The position numbers were made by a program, and so were the translations under genes. DNA of 64,000 nt from Stramonita haemastoma (Eukaryota; Mollusca; Gastropoda; Neogastropoda; Muricidae): assembly GCA_030674155.1 (NCBI GenBank), contig CM060326.1:31173692-31237691 (forward strand). The letters run 5' to 3'. Under the pieces are notes generated by a model. The model was not told the DNA's origin. It made no database searches and saw only the letters and a program-made list of their open reading frames with translations. Shown here one piece after another: positions 1-46,176 of this stretch (positions are counted from its first letter, which is position 1; each line of letters starts with the position of its first letter).

Positions 1-235
1 GCGGAGGTGGCTCATACTATAATAATTATTCACTGACGTCTGATATAGGCAAGTGGTGACCAGCACAGTTATCGTTATCTATGACAGACCACACAAGATT
101 AGACTGACTGACAGACAGACAGACAGTGATGATCAGAGCAACAGACAGACAAGATCAACAAAATCAATAATAAAAACGTCTGATTTCATTGTTTTCATCT
201 TATTGTGTCATGACATTGTGTCACCTGGATTGCAG

Positions 236-577
236 GTAATGGAACACTGATCGGAGCATCTGCTAACGTGGTGTGTGCCGGCATTGCCGAACAGCATGGT
301 TATGCCATCAGCTTCAAGCAGTTCTTCAAGTAAGCCCTGCTTCTGTGATCATTTGTGCGTGTGCGCATGCATACATGTGCATGAGCACACGCACACACCA
401 TAAATGTTTTAAAATGGATTTCTTTTTTTTGTTTTCACTGAGATTGAATCGAACTACTCTTTTCGTTATCTTGTACAGGACAGAAATATTCGGCTGTATT
501 CCATGTCATTTTCTATAATTTTTTGTGGTTTTGCCTTTTTTTTTTCTCAAGCCATAAGTGCTTATTCCATACTCTCT

Positions 578-635
<58 letters not shown>

Positions 636-1415
636 GCATAGCATAGCATATAGCATAGCATAGCATAGCATAGCATAGCATAGCAGCAGCACATGGAGAA
701 AGGTGATGGGTTTCTTAACTAGTTCAGTATCCCCGAAGTCCAGAATGTGGCTACATTCATGGTGGGTAAGAACAGTCTGATGCACAAAACCTCACCATCA
801 GTGAGTGACCTTTGGAGCTCTATCTAGCCGAGGAACGCAGAGAAAAAAGAAGAAGAAAAAAGAATAATGAAGTCTGTGATAACATAGCAACAAGCCTTAT
901 ATTGTTTATTACTTTTTTTGTACCAGCTCTTGGTTTGTTGTTGTTTTTATTGTGTTTTGTTTGTTTTGGGTAGGGGGGGGGGGTGGTGTGGTTTCTTTGA
1001 TTTGCTTTTTCAAACATTGTTGGTTTTTATCAATTAATTTGTTTGCTTTTGAAAATTGTTCGTTCTTTTGAATTTGGCCCTACAGAATATGAAATATCTA
1101 CATGTGTTTTTTAATGGGAAATTAATGCTTGGCCCAAGTAGATGGCCAATATCTTAAGGCTGATTGGTTTCTATTGCGTTGAATTTTTGATTGGAGTTTA
1201 ATGCTATGATTTTTTCCCAGAGAGGATTTAGACCAAGTAGAATGTAACAGCTGATGTGCTTTTATTGCATGTGGTTGTCTTGAAATGTTGAGTTTCATGC
1301 TTGTTTTCCTTTTTTTTTTTTTAGAGTGGGGTTTCCAATGATGCTGGTGACAACAGTGGTGGCCACTATCTACCTTCTGATCTGTCACAGCGCCATCAAG
1401 TGGAACACTATCTAA
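236..1415 (+). CDS. OCA2: OCA2/P-protein-like transporter, last two exons (partial)
   Basis: Two coding exons, 236-329 and 1325-1415, join in frame (phase 2) and end at TAA 1413-1415. The first encodes [20 protein letters not shown] and then a segment ending SFKQFFK. The second starts [20 protein letters not shown], a hydrophobic helix, and ends HSAIKWNTI. The Gly/Asn/Ala-rich [12 protein letters not shown] signature followed by a last membrane span is typical of the C-terminus of the P protein (OCA2) in the citrate/arsenite (SLC13/ArsB-like) permease superfamily; in animals OCA2 is an organelle membrane transporter affecting melanosome pH. Acceptors (ttgcag at 235, ttttag at 1324) and donor (gtaagc at 330) are canonical. 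Everything upstream lies outside the window, so the assignment rests on about 60 residues; another permease of the superfamily is possible. Confidence 0.8.
571..685. repeat. (CT)n microsatellite followed by (TAGCA)n
   Basis: An uninterrupted (CT)n tract at about 571-634, with one CC slip, passes directly into roughly ten copies of the pentamer TAGCA up to 685. It lies in the intron between the two OCA2-like exons. Confidence 0.95.
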
Positions 1416-2175
1416 CTAACGCCTGCCACCCATCTCCTCCTAGTCTATCCCCATGTTCCTCTTGTTCGCCAACCCCTTCATTTTCCAAGTGAAATGCTGG
1501 TGTCGATTTTAGGTTTGAATTTTTCGAAAGTCGGAGAATAGCTGCCTATATGGCGAGGTGCTCGAAAACAGCCATACATGCTAACTTCTCATCCAGTGTG
1601 TATTTTTGGTCTTGTAGTGATTTGATTCTGAGACGTGATGAGTGAAAGAGAGAGTGTAGCCTACATATTCTGGATGATCTTCGAGGTAATAGCTGGGGAA
1701 ACAGCGGCAATATTGAAATGAACTAGGCATCGTGTTTTTCATGATTCTTAGAGATATTTATTCTTTGTCTAGTCAAGTTGATATTTTTTTAAAATATATA
1801 ATATGCAAAGAAGTATACAAAATGTCAGCAATATCTTGGTGAGACAGTGCCTTTTAAACCAAAACCTTCCGAGTTGAGCATAGTGTTTACTGGTGGGTTT
1901 TTTTTGTGGTTTGTTTGGGTTTTTTTTTTTTAACAAGTTAACAACGAAACATATGTACAAGATTTCGTTTCATTATTTTTTTTATGCCTATGGTTTGTTT
2001 GCTTTTAAATTCTTGGAACTGTGCAATGTTTGCTATATGGACTGAGACAGACACAGCCTCACCGGGCATAGCTATCGTATGCATTTAGAATATCATATCA
2101 TGTTTTTATGAGTGTGTTTTTGCTAGAAGTATGCGTGCACATGTACGCATGTAGCCTGCATGTTATGGTGTGTGG

Positions 2176-2257
2176 TGTGTGTGTGTGGTGTGTGTGTGTG
2201 TGTGTGTGTAGTGTGGTAGTCTTCAATTTTACGTCCTTCCACATTAAAGTGATACCG

Positions 2258-2320
<63 letters not shown>

Positions 2321-2330
2321 CGTGCGTGTG
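2176..2330. repeat. Compound (TG)n microsatellite
   Basis: (TG)n tracts at about 2176-2208 and 2262-2330 are separated by about 50 bp of unique sequence. The poly-CV and poly-HT open frames here are repeat artefacts. Confidence 0.95.
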
Positions 2331-3079
2331 TGCGCATGTGTGTAATTGGGTGGCAGGGTGGGTGAGGTATGGGTGTTGTGTACTGTCTCTCTTGTACTTA
2401 AATACTGCTAATAAATGTACCTATTTGACTGCATTGTATACATTAAAAATGTAGCCTATACAGGTTATGAGGCAGGCTGCATAGCTAGTGAATGGAAGCA
2501 CAACATTCATGTCCAGCAAATGTTGGCAGTAACGTTCTCTTTATTTGCAGTAAAGGGCTTTTCTTTGGCTTTGATTTTTTTTTCACCATTGGAAATTCAC
2601 ATTGGTTTGTTTTCTGTAAAGGCCAAACCTTTTTTTTTTTTTTTATCATATTTCTTTCTCCTGCATAATTATGCAGTTTTATCCTCTTTCATGCAGGTTT
2701 CCTTATATGTGATAAAACCGTTGATGAATGGAGAGTGTAAGAACAAAACATCCCCAGCTTCTGTAGTAAGTCTAGTCAATGCCGTTTGTTGGTATTGTGC
2801 TGTTTTGGTTGGTTTGGGTGGTTTTTTTTCAGTGAAAAAGGCATGTATATTCGGTGCTCAAAATGCAACCAAAAAATGTATAAACCAGTGTTAAGATTTT
2901 GATGATCTTTTTTCACTTTCCTTTTTCAGCTACATGACAAATGTGGTGTAGTGTGTATGGGTTTTTTCACGTTCAGTGACATCTTGCAAAACGGAGCATC
3001 TCTTTCAGTGCATGTCAATACTGTTTTGGATTTTCTTTGCTTGTGGATTGTAACATTCTAAACACCTAGATCTTGAAGT

Positions 3080-3146
3080 ATAGTTGTAGTAGTAGTAGTA
3101 GTAGTAGTTAGTAGTAGTAGTAGTAGTATAGTAGTAGTAGTAGTTA
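3080..3146. repeat. (AGT)n trinucleotide repeat
   Basis: About 20 AGT units with two single-base slips, in intergenic sequence. Confidence 0.9.
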
Positions 3147-3639
3147 CTGTACTATAGTGTTTGTTGTCCACAAAAGTGAACTTTAGAATGATGGTGTGGA
3201 AAAATCATGGAAGATAATTGACACTGCATTTTCATTTGTGCATGCAATTTCTTTTCAAAGTTGTCAACTATTTTATGTGCTTGTCAGTGTTTCACAACTT
3301 TGAGAGCTATTGCTAATAAGTTTTGAACAATATACTCACAGAATTTAAATACATCAATATTATCATGGACGATTTCAGATTTGACTTTTTAAAAATTGTG
3401 TATTGTAAATCCATTTGAGCATAATCATTTTAGTTAAATAGGTTTAGGCATCATTTTATTACCAGTTTGATATGCTTGCAGTGCATTAATAATGTGATGT
3501 GTTTGTGGGGCTCTTGTGTTTGTGCAATACCTGCAAAAATATCTCTAGCCTAAAGCAGATTGTGATAACTGTACACATACCAACTTGTTTGCTTTTGTGC
3601 ATTAAAGTCTGCTGAAGTCCTAACTATTTACTGTGTGTG

Positions 3640-3739
<100 letters not shown>

Positions 3740-4019
3740 GGTTTTGTAAAATACATACACTATTTTCCCAAATTAAAAAGCTTACAGGTCTTAACTATTT
3801 GCCATCTTTTTTCATCTAACACATTTCAGGTTTTAAAAATTTTCATCTTCTGTTAGCCCCTGACCATTGTTCTCTTTTGATCAGACTTCATTGAAAAAGA
3901 TTAGATAACAAGTAAGCTCATGTCACATAATAATGTAGGTAGGCTAGCTGATCTTTATGAATTGCTGTTATTCTCATAATGATGAAAACACACACACACA
4001 TACACACAAACATAATCCA

Positions 4020-4046
4020 TCTATCTATCTATCTATCATATATATA

Positions 4047-4093
<47 letters not shown>

Positions 4094-4105
4094 ATATATA
4101 TATAA
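4020..4105. repeat. (CTAT)n and (TA)n repeat at the end of a SINE
   Basis: Four CTAT units are followed by about 65 bp of (TA)n that runs straight into the family A SINE beginning at 4106. The SINE is in minus orientation, so the simple repeat sits at its 3' end, as expected for a retroposon tail that expanded. Confidence 0.85.
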
Positions 4106-4346
4106 AGGGTGCCCCATAACCTTTGTGGACTTAGGGGAGTGAGGCATCAGAGACCTCAGCTTCTCTAGGAGCCAGCATGTTGATGGCGGCGCCCATCTCC
4201 TCTCCCTTGCTGCTTTACCTTCCCTGAACTGTACTGAAGCCAAGGCGCGCAAACGGTCACCCATCCAATTGGTAACCACACTCGATGCTGCTTAACTTGA
4301 CTTGGGGAAAGTGAGTGCTCTGACCACTTAGCTATCCCGCCCCCAA
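4106..4346 (-). mobile_element. tRNA-derived SINE, family A, copy 1
   Basis: About 240 bp closely related to 9525-9788 and 43268-43537. On the minus strand it begins with a tRNA-like head (GGGATAGCTAAGTGGTCAGA, then GAGCACTC) and runs through a conserved body to a 3' end complementary to GGTGCCCCATAACC. The A-box-like start and multiple dispersed copies support a Pol III SINE. No functional tRNA fold is implied. Confidence 0.8.
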
Positions 4347-5348
4347 TATATACATATTGGTATATTGGTCCATAATGAATCTATATGGTTATATTGGTCC
4401 ATAATGAAAATCTGCTGACAGTTTGCATTACCTTACATTATTTTGTGTCCTCCTCAATGGTGGCGCTTATGGATGATTCAACAACCAGCCAGTATCAGTT
4501 AAGAAAAGAAGATGGTTGGTGTGGGTACATAACAAGATCCAATGGCATGATCTGATAACTGTCCTTCAGTTTAAGGAACCACTGGGCTGAAGGAGCAGGA
4601 TTCATACTGAACTTTGGAAAGGAAAATCTAAAAAATTGTTAGGGACTTTTTTTTTTCTTTTTTTTTTTAAAGTTTGCTTTTAAGAACTTTTAGTGAAATA
4701 TTTGCAATCATTTTTATAATGTATCAGGTGTGCATGCATTAAACTCGGCAATAATTCTGCAGTAATCCATTAAGAAAGACTGAAGAATAAAAACTGTGTA
4801 GTGTCTACTTAAAGGGACTAGGAAAACTGTTGATTTGATGATAATTTAGTTCAGTGCTCACAGCACTCACTTTCTCTAAGCTCAATTTCACCAGCGAAGA
4901 CTTATGGTCTTTCAAGGCAAATGGAAACTCCATAACTTCACGATTATCGCAATCTTTAATGAAGGCACAAACCTTGCATACAATAAGTCATTAACTGGTC
5001 TGTCTCTTGTAACATGAAGAAATAAAACACAGAACATGATGGCTTTATTTTGTTTCTGATACTGCTTTAATAAACGTTATTTACAAATAAAAATCATCAA
5101 CAGAATTTGTCGTTTCTGATGTGACTATTCCTCACTTTGGTTAAGAGGCTTTATTCATATGAAAACTTCTTTATCATAGCAGTGAGAAATCGTATGTGCT
5201 TCAATGGAAAAAGACATTATTGAACAAATGTGAATTTTCGAATAAAGCCAACAGATTAACACCATTTGAAATACTGTCAACACAGTTTTTGCTTTGAAAT
5301 AATTTTACTTATCTTTTTTGTGTGCTTTGTCTTGATTCTGTTGCTCTG

Positions 5349-5350
<2 letters not shown>

Positions 5351-5395
<45 letters not shown>

Positions 5396-5460
5396 GTGTT
5401 GTGTGTGTGTGTGTGTGTGTTGTGCGCACGTGCATGCGTGTGTGTGGTGTGGTGTGTCGT
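5351..5460. repeat. (TG)n microsatellite, interrupted
   Basis: Roughly 110 bp of (TG)n with TTG and GCACG interruptions, intergenic. Confidence 0.9.
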
Positions 5461-8296
5461 GTGTGGATGGTGGAGGATGTACACATGGTAAACTTGAACA
5501 TGAACATTTTCTCAGAAACTACTTTCTCTACTTAAAATGAGTTTGGCAGGAAAATAAGCATTGCTTTTCTACATACTAGCATTGCAACAGCCTGACAATG
5601 ACAGTGGAAAACTCTAAAAGGCAATTTCGATTTATCGGCAGATAGCTTCTCTTGAGAAATAGCTGAAATTATCTTCCACTGAGACTATCATTAAAGCAGT
5701 GACAGTCTTCACAGTAATAAAGAAGCTACCAAGCACATAGTTCAACAATTAAAAATGCAACATGTGTATAGTCCTTTGAACATAACAAAAAAAATTTTGA
5801 ATAATAATGATGATGATAATAACAACAACAATAATAAAACAATAACAACAACAACAATAATAAAGAAAGAACTAATAACAAATAATGTTATACCTCAAGA
5901 ACAACCAGTATGTCAGTATACAGCTACCTTCACGGTGAGTAAAAACGGTTGCATACGCAAAATCTCACCATGGGGGAACTTTGGAGCTCTATGCAAAAAA
6001 CAGAAGAAAAAAAAACCCTGAAGAAAATCAAAGAAGCTGGCAGAGTTCCTACACACAAAAGATAACCTAGGACACAGCTATGAAATTCCCTCTGCAATAT
6101 TAAGGACTATTTCTTAATCTCTGTATCAAGTCTAACTGTGAACCATGAAGACTGAATATTACAACTCTCTTTAAACTAATTACACCTGTGCCTTTCAAAC
6201 ACAAACACACACACACAAACTATGCATGCAACAGTGTTTTGATCATAACACACACACATACAAAGAAATCATTTGAATGTTTACTTCATGGGCCAGCCAT
6301 CATTAATTGTATTGCGGAGTGTGCTGTTGGGAATGGCTGAGCAAAACAAAGAGAAAGAAAACATCTGCTGCTACTGAATTGCAATTAAAAGACAAAGAAT
6401 ACAAAGCAGGTTATCTTTCAAATAAGCACATAAGAGAAAGGGAGAGAGAGAGAGAAAGAGAGAGTCATTTAGTTTTAATTTGTTTTTGAGATGGTTTGTT
6501 GGCGAGTTCGTTGGCAGAAAGGTGTATGTGTGTGTGCTGTTTTGGAATTTTTTTTTTTTTGGGGGGGGGGGGCATTTTTAACAAAAAGGTTTTATTCAGA
6601 TACCCTTTAAATTCTTTCACTACATTTCTAAACTACCATTCTGTATAATGTTTGTTACCAGTCACGGTCTCTAAAAGCTTTTTTTTTTAAAAGCATTTCT
6701 AACAAGATCTCAGCAAAACAGGTCACGCCCACAAACAACCATATTCATCCTTTACATTGCCAATGAATTTAGAGTAAAACCATGACATCATTTTGGAATC
6801 TGGACAGCATGGTATAGATCTATGAACAGCTGAGCATTTCGCATGTGATATGTAAGAAATCTGCCTTACCTGTCTCCCAAAATAATCAGTAATAGACTGG
6901 AGGGCAAAACTCCAAGACTTGGATGCCCATCACACAACATGGTTGTTCAACTCTGTTCGTGCTCTAATGCAACTTTTGGCAGTGAAAAGGTTTATGTATT
7001 AAAAATTTTTTTTTTTAATGAAACTGAACACACATAAAAACAAAAAAACCACGAGAACTCCAAAACTCAGAAGAAAAAAAAACAGCAGCTTCGGACTACT
7101 AAAAATGTCAAAAACAAGTTAAGCCATTATAAAATCTTTGACGTTTACAAAAATCATGGCCACAGCAATAAAATATTATAACATATGGCTGATTTTCATT
7201 TGTCAGCTATCTAGAAATAGATCATGGACCACACACACAACCACAAAATTCTAACTGAAAATGATTATGTGCTGAGAGGTTCTATTGTTGTAATCACAGT
7301 TTACATATTGATCAAGAAAATAACTGTTAGTAACGTACACATGCTCGATTACCATAACTGATTTATAACAGTAAAGAAAAATCATAATCACATGTATTCT
7401 ACACCTGAGCAATTCTTGCATATAACTGGATACTTTTCTTTTTTTCGCTTGGCAGAATATGGCCTATAAGAATTATCAACTGTCAAGTACACAATTTTGG
7501 TACACAGGTTTTGACATTATGTTTCTGATTAGAAAATAAAAGGTTCTAAGATGAGATCAAAGATACATACAGATTGCAGGGTTTTTTTTCTTTCTTCTTC
7601 TGCTAAGCCAAGGAAAGGGGGTAGAGGATAAGGGGAGGAGGTTAGAGGTGGGGGGAGAGAGCATCCTAATGTTTGGGAGGGTGGAGGATGGGGTGAAATT
7701 TGTTGTAGAGCAGGCCGGTTTAAGAGTCCCCCCCCCTTCAATTTTTTTTAATCTCTTTTTATCTCTTGCGTATTTATTAAACACCCCAGCACTTTTCGTA
7801 AAAGAACAGGTCAGTAATGGTCAGAGGCAGGGTGATAGGAGCTCCACAGGCATGCAATCTGTGCGCCGTATCACAATCTATACAAAGCACTAGAGCTAGG
7901 GTGGCATATCTTTACTTGACAGAAGAAGGAGGCAAAAGGTTCCCTGGGATGCATGAACTTCAGAAGATACAATATCATGGGGCTGAGTATGTAACATGAC
8001 TTCCTGATGGCGAAAGGTTAGCTGATCTTGATCACAAACGACCCTGATATTAAAACCGCTGTTTCACTGAGGTCATGTAGGCTACTTGTCCTAAACACAG
8101 CAGCCCAAACTCCACACCCAAACTGTCAAGACACAAAAAAGCAACACAGTCCTGCTTGAAACCAATTAAAAAAAAAAAGTTATTACAAACTGGCAGATTA
8201 CCTATCGTTGCAGAAAAGTTAAAATTTTGCTCTTCATTTGTTCCTCTGAACACGGCATCACCCTGGCAGAACACACATTCTCTCGCTCACATCCTT

Positions 8297-16236
<7,940 letters not shown>

Positions 16237-16378
16237 CTAAGAAAAACACAATTTCAACTTCAGTTTAAGTTGATTTAAAACTAGAGCAATTAAAAACACC
16301 CACTAGTAAGCTAGCACCTCCTCCCTCCTCTTTCTCCTTCTCATACACATACATCCCTCTATCCTCTCTCTCCCCCTC

Positions 16379-16406
16379 AAACACACACACACACACACCA
16401 CAACAC

Positions 16407-16471
<65 letters not shown>
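16379..16471. repeat. (CA)n microsatellite
   Basis: About 90 bp of (CA)n with CCA interruptions, 140 bp from WBP4 exon 2. Confidence 0.95.
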
Positions 16472-16473
<2 letters not shown>

Positions 16474-17585
16474 TGTGTGTTGACAAAGGTTGACAAAGCA
16501 GCCAAAAAGGCAGCAAAACATTCTAGCTGTTCAATGTTTTAGACATTCCTCTTTCTCTTCATGAGGGTTATGCTTGCTTCAAAATGTATGCTGGAACATG
16601 TAAAAACAGAACATGAAGAGGCTGGCTATTCCCAGCATACTTGTTCAGTCTTGATATGAAACATCCTTTGTACTCAGTATGGCTTCAAAATCCAGTACTA
16701 GAAATTGTTTCTCTAATCCACAGATTGAAATTAAATGCATTTCGAGCAAAATTTGCCAAAAATGTAAAATGTATATGCGGTGAAAAACTTTCCAATGTTC
16801 ATGTTTCGTATCATTGTCAAAGTTTAAAAAAGTTCTACCACCATTTCAAGATAAGTCACTGCAAGAGTGTTAATCATCCAAAGTTACATGTGAGAAGCAT
16901 GTCTTGATGATCCCAGTATTTCTTTTTTATAAAGTACTACTGTGAAGATTGTGAAATTATAACACCCTACTGTGGCAATGTACTTTTTGCTTTATTCATG
17001 GCAGCCTTTCATGTAGTTTGCAATTGTTCATCTTACATTCAGATTTTAAAGTTCTCTATTGTTTGATGTTTTGTTATTATTTGATTTCTTATGCATCTTT
17101 TGCAACATTCTTTTTAATAGTTTTGTAATCATCTTCTTATGTACATAATTACCAACGCACTTTTTTAAACCCTTATCTCTTATTGCCCCCCCCCCCCACC
17201 CCCCTCATATCACTTTAAGTGTACAGATGTAAAATCAAAGAACACACACACTATGTGCAGCATGCACAAGTGCCATATGACTAACATTACAACAAATTAC
17301 CTTCATTTTGTCTAATATATAGTGTCTTGTACACACACACACATCACACACTAACGACACACACACACACACACACATCACACACCACACACACACAAAC
17401 AGAAGCAGAAAGTGACATACTGGCACATGACTATAACTAAACATTTTCAGTGTACCATCTCACTCGCCATCTGAAATAAAAACTTGACTTGACTTGACCT
17501 AACTTATCACACAGTTTTATTTTGTCTAATGTGAAAAGATGTTAAAGAAACAGTCAAACACAGTCAAACATAGTCCAAACACAAC

Positions 17586-17586
17586 A

Positions 17587-17625
<39 letters not shown>

Positions 17626-17628
17626 ACA

Positions 17629-17666
<38 letters not shown>
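17586..17666. repeat. (CA)n microsatellite
   Basis: Two (CA)n tracts split by CACAACACACATATAC, next to the LINE remnant. Confidence 0.95.
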
Positions 17667-17670
<4 letters not shown>

Positions 17671-17744
17671 AAACACAAACACACTCTGATGTAGAGTTTC
17701 AAATATGCATTGTTAGTACAAATTTGTCTCATTATTGTCACTAA

Positions 17745-18275
17745 ATCATGGGGGGCACAATGAAGATTTTGCAACAACTTCCTCACTCCTACAGTCCTTC
17801 ACCCCCCATAGTAGGTGTTCAACCAAGGTTGTCCACTCTCTGATGTTGTCTTCTCATTGTTTCTCTGTCTGCTCTTTGTCTCCCTCCTTTACTGTCCCTG
17901 TAGATGGTCTTGGCCAGTCCAGATGATGGTGACGTGTCATACACTTTAGGACGGTCTGGATTTTCTTACCATCTATAATTAGTCATTGCTGATGCCATTG
18001 GCACTATTTGTCATCAGCTTGGTTTTCTCTGCAATGATTTGCATGCCATATGCTGATGAGGTTTTATCAAGGTGATATTTACCAGGCTGACCAGCTCTTG
18101 TTCTTCTCCAGCAAGGCCGTTGATATCATCATCAAAAGTAAGTTTGTGATAGTCCTGCCTCCAATGCTGAATGTTTTTTCATGATTTTCAAGTGCATCAG
18201 CCATTATTCTTTCTCAGAAGACGCTGAAGAGGGTGGGAGAGAGCAGGCATCCTTGGCATACTCCATTTCTCCTAT
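17745..18275 (-). pseudogene. Degenerate, internally deleted LINE reverse transcriptase
   Basis: On the minus strand, from about 18270 downward, the sequence reads GCLLSPTLFSVF, then (after an in-frame stop) ERIMADALENHEKTFSIGGR, TITNLL, FDDDINGLAGEEQEL, DKTSSAYGM and AEKTKLMTN. This is the palm region of a non-LTR reverse transcriptase with its catalytic F-x-DD site degraded to FDDD. It then jumps to REWTTLVEHL and VAKSSLCPP, which resembles the extreme C-terminus of the same LINE class, so the central part is deleted. Several frame changes are needed. It lies between WBP4 exon 2 and the promoter region. Confidence 0.75.
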
Positions 18276-18587
18276 GTTGTTACAGTAGACTGCAAAGTGC
18301 AATGTTCAGTTGTGCTCCCATGGTCCACGGGACTATGGGACAGGTGAAGGTGTAATAAGGTGACTGGTACTAATGTCAGGGATTACTCATACCTGCTCTT
18401 CCGGGAGGCTGTCATTTGTTTGGTTTTTCATGTGGATCTAACATTAAATCAGAGAAATTGGCTATCATATTTAACAAGTCTACTCTATCTGAGGGAGTTA
18501 TTCTTCTGAATGTAGCCATGCCATGCAATACGCATTATACATGTATGTTATATATAACACATGCATGCATACATGTGCATGCATGTG

Positions 18588-18591
<4 letters not shown>

Positions 18592-18629
<38 letters not shown>

Positions 18630-18652
18630 TATGCACACACACACACACACTA
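18592..18652. repeat. (CA)n microsatellite
   Basis: (CA)n interrupted by TGTATG. Confidence 0.9.
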
Positions 18653-19059
18653 AAACTTCCGTCTAATATCACAACTTGTGAAAAGATGTTAAATGAATTT
18701 GAACACACACACACTACTTTTTCATTCCATTTCATTTCATTCCATTTGACGTAAAAATCAATCAAGTTGAACTGATCACTCTCACTCTGTAACTATAGGC
18801 CTACTTGTACCCATGGCAAAACCACACATCACAAAGTGAAAATATGCACTCACACACACACTGTGTTGGTCACTATCTGTCTAAGTGTCTTGCTTTGAAA
18901 TCTAATCATGAGCAAGATGCATGCATTTAAGGAAAATTACTTTTTCAGACTTACATGATGAATGTGATTTAAAATTGCAGTAAACCTCCCGCAATGGTGG
19001 TATTAAGGTAGCAGGCCTATCCAGCAGCCTGCACATGCATCGGAAGTTTATAAGCCTAT

Positions 19060-19327
19060 GTTCACGCGTGCGCAGTGAATTTCCTAGGTTCGCAGCAATT
19101 GTTTTCTGAAATTCTACTAGTCAAAATAGCTACATCTAATTGTAATTGACCAATCGTTAGATTTGTCTTATTAACTATGCATGTCAAGACGCATGCGCAT
19201 AGGCTGTTTTGTTGTCCCAGTGTCTCCTGCAAAGCGGCCAGCAACGCGAGCGTTACAAAAGTTTACATTTGGAGTGAAATATGGTTTGCCTCCATAAATC
19301 AGCATGAGTTAATTACAGACACAGAAA

Positions 19328-19330
<3 letters not shown>
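19060..19330. promoter_or_regulatory. Probable bidirectional WBP4/Sfmbt promoter
   Basis: This short region is richer in CpG than its surroundings and separates the divergent WBP4 (-) and Sfmbt (+) genes. It contains CACGCGTGCGCAGTG near 19064 and ACGCATGCGCATAGG near 19189, both close to the NRF1 consensus (YGCGCAYGCGCR), which is common in CpG-type housekeeping promoters. No TATA box is evident. Transcription starts cannot be fixed from sequence. Confidence 0.5.
19267..19268 (-). CDS. WBP4: Possible WBP4 exon 1, start codon split by the intron
   Basis: Exon 2 must be preceded by an exon ending in AT to give AT|G GCT GAC (Met-Ala-Asp). On the minus strand CCAAAT|gtaaac at 19268-19261 fits that rule exactly and lies in the probable promoter zone. 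If correct, the start codon spans the first intron and the 5' untranslated region runs toward higher coordinates, past the Sfmbt start codon at 19328. This is a placement by phase and position only. Confidence 0.35.
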
Positions 19331-44417
<25,087 letters not shown>

Positions 44418-45369
44418 ACTTTGATTGGTGATGTTTGTTCTGATCGATGACGCTTGCCTAGGGCGATTTGCTCTGTCTCTCTGCCTTCGTTCTTCCTCTG
44501 GCCTCATTGACCTTCAGGATCAGAATGCACAGAATGTATTAATACCAATATCTGTATATTTTATATGTGCAATCAAGCATATGAATGTGTGATGGAGAGG
44601 GAGTGTGTGAGAGAGAGAGACACTCCACCATGGAATGAGTGGCATTGCACGTGACCCGCTTTTCCACTAGAGCCATTTAAGGCAGGTAGGGTCAGGTTGT
44701 CAGTTTTGAGATTTTGATTGACTGTAAAACTTTAGCCATTCTTCTTCCTTGTATTGAAGTATTGAGGAGTTTGGGGTTTTTTTAACAACTGAAATTGACT
44801 TCTGGTGCAATGCCACTTACTACGTGGTGGAGTTTTGCATATATATCACTGTCAGTGTTATCTGTGCATGTCTGTGTACGTATGCAAACCATTTTTGGTT
44901 GGAGGGACTGATTCTTTTGTTACAATTGTCGTACCATAATCATGTGAACTATGTTCCTGTACTATTCACTTAAGTTTCTTTGATTAGTTTCTCTTTTTAA
45001 TGTTTAATCAGTGTTTCACGGTCTCATACTTGTGTGACTTTAGAAGTTGTACATGTGTTCTGTCAAGTAATTAAGGTAAGACATGGTAGTGCACTGAGTC
45101 AAATTTTCTTTTCAGAATCATTCCAATTTTTTTACTGTCACTTTGATGGAAATTATCCATAGATTAAGAAAAAACCTTTTCTAGGTCACGGTTACCCACC
45201 ATTGCCATGGAAACCATCCAATTTGGCCACCTAACAAAAAAATTGCTATTCAGTTTGTGTAAAAGGTATTAGATTTAGACTTCTGTTGTTTGTTTTGTTA
45301 TGTAGATATTTATATTATCTTTGTTTGCAAGAGAGCTTTTTACCATACAGGCTGAATTATTTTTTAATG

Positions 45370-45375
45370 AATAAA
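45370..45375 (+). terminator. Candidate poly(A) signal for Sfmbt
   Basis: AATAAA about 950 bp after the Sfmbt stop. It is the first clear hexamer I find in an otherwise AT-rich 3' region; the cleavage site is not known. Confidence 0.4.
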
Positions 45376-46176
45376 ATCCTAAAAGTGAATTTTTTTAAAC
45401 AGTATAATAGGTAGCGGCAGCCAAATTTTTTTTTTATAGCATATACATGCATGAAACTGGCATTTTTTAAAAACTTTTTAAAAGAAACACATTTTAAAAA
45501 AAATTAAGTCTCTATCTTTATTCTTTCAAAAGTTATTGATGGCCAAAGATGACATAACATTTTCCAGGTGTTTTCATAATATGAAAGCCATACTTTGAAA
45601 GGGCCTATTGTGCAAAGCACTTAAATCACATTTATGCACATTTCTATATACAATGTCTATAACACTGATAATCCCTACAAGAAACATCAACTCTCTATCT
45701 TGAAAGGAGAAAAAGATATACTATGTTGAAATTGCCCTAATCGTGCGATCGGCAGTCTGTTCAAATTGCACAAATGGCCATGTTTGAGGTCCAACAGGAA
45801 GGATAAGATGGCATCTTATGGTTACTTTTTTTTACATTGTTCAAAAGATATATTCATGTAGACTATGCCCAATTTTTTCTAGGGCTGTACTAGACCAAAT
45901 GTTTCAAATATTGGGGTCTGATTTTGCTGAAAACCTTAAAATGCCCTGCGATGGACCAAAATACAGTTCACAGTAGATTTTTTGTCAATAACTTTTGAAC
46001 CTGTAGAGATACTGACTTGAAATTTGGTGATGTATAACATGGTTTTATATGCTATTAAAAAATGCATTAGTTGAATTTGTTCATCCGTTACATAATGTAA
46101 TTTTGGATTCAAAATGGCCACCATGCCAAAATGTGGCGAAGAATCTAGAGAAATGTTATGAAACATCAAATCTTAC

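Noticed and set aside
1..45. Possible upstream OCA2 exon end at the window edge
   Set aside because: Too short to test, and no donor consistent with the next exon's phase could be confirmed.
2415..2894. A 159-codon plus-strand frame after the OCA2-like gene
   Set aside because: It is rich in Phe/Leu from T-runs, has no domain pattern, and lies in the likely 3' untranslated or intergenic region.
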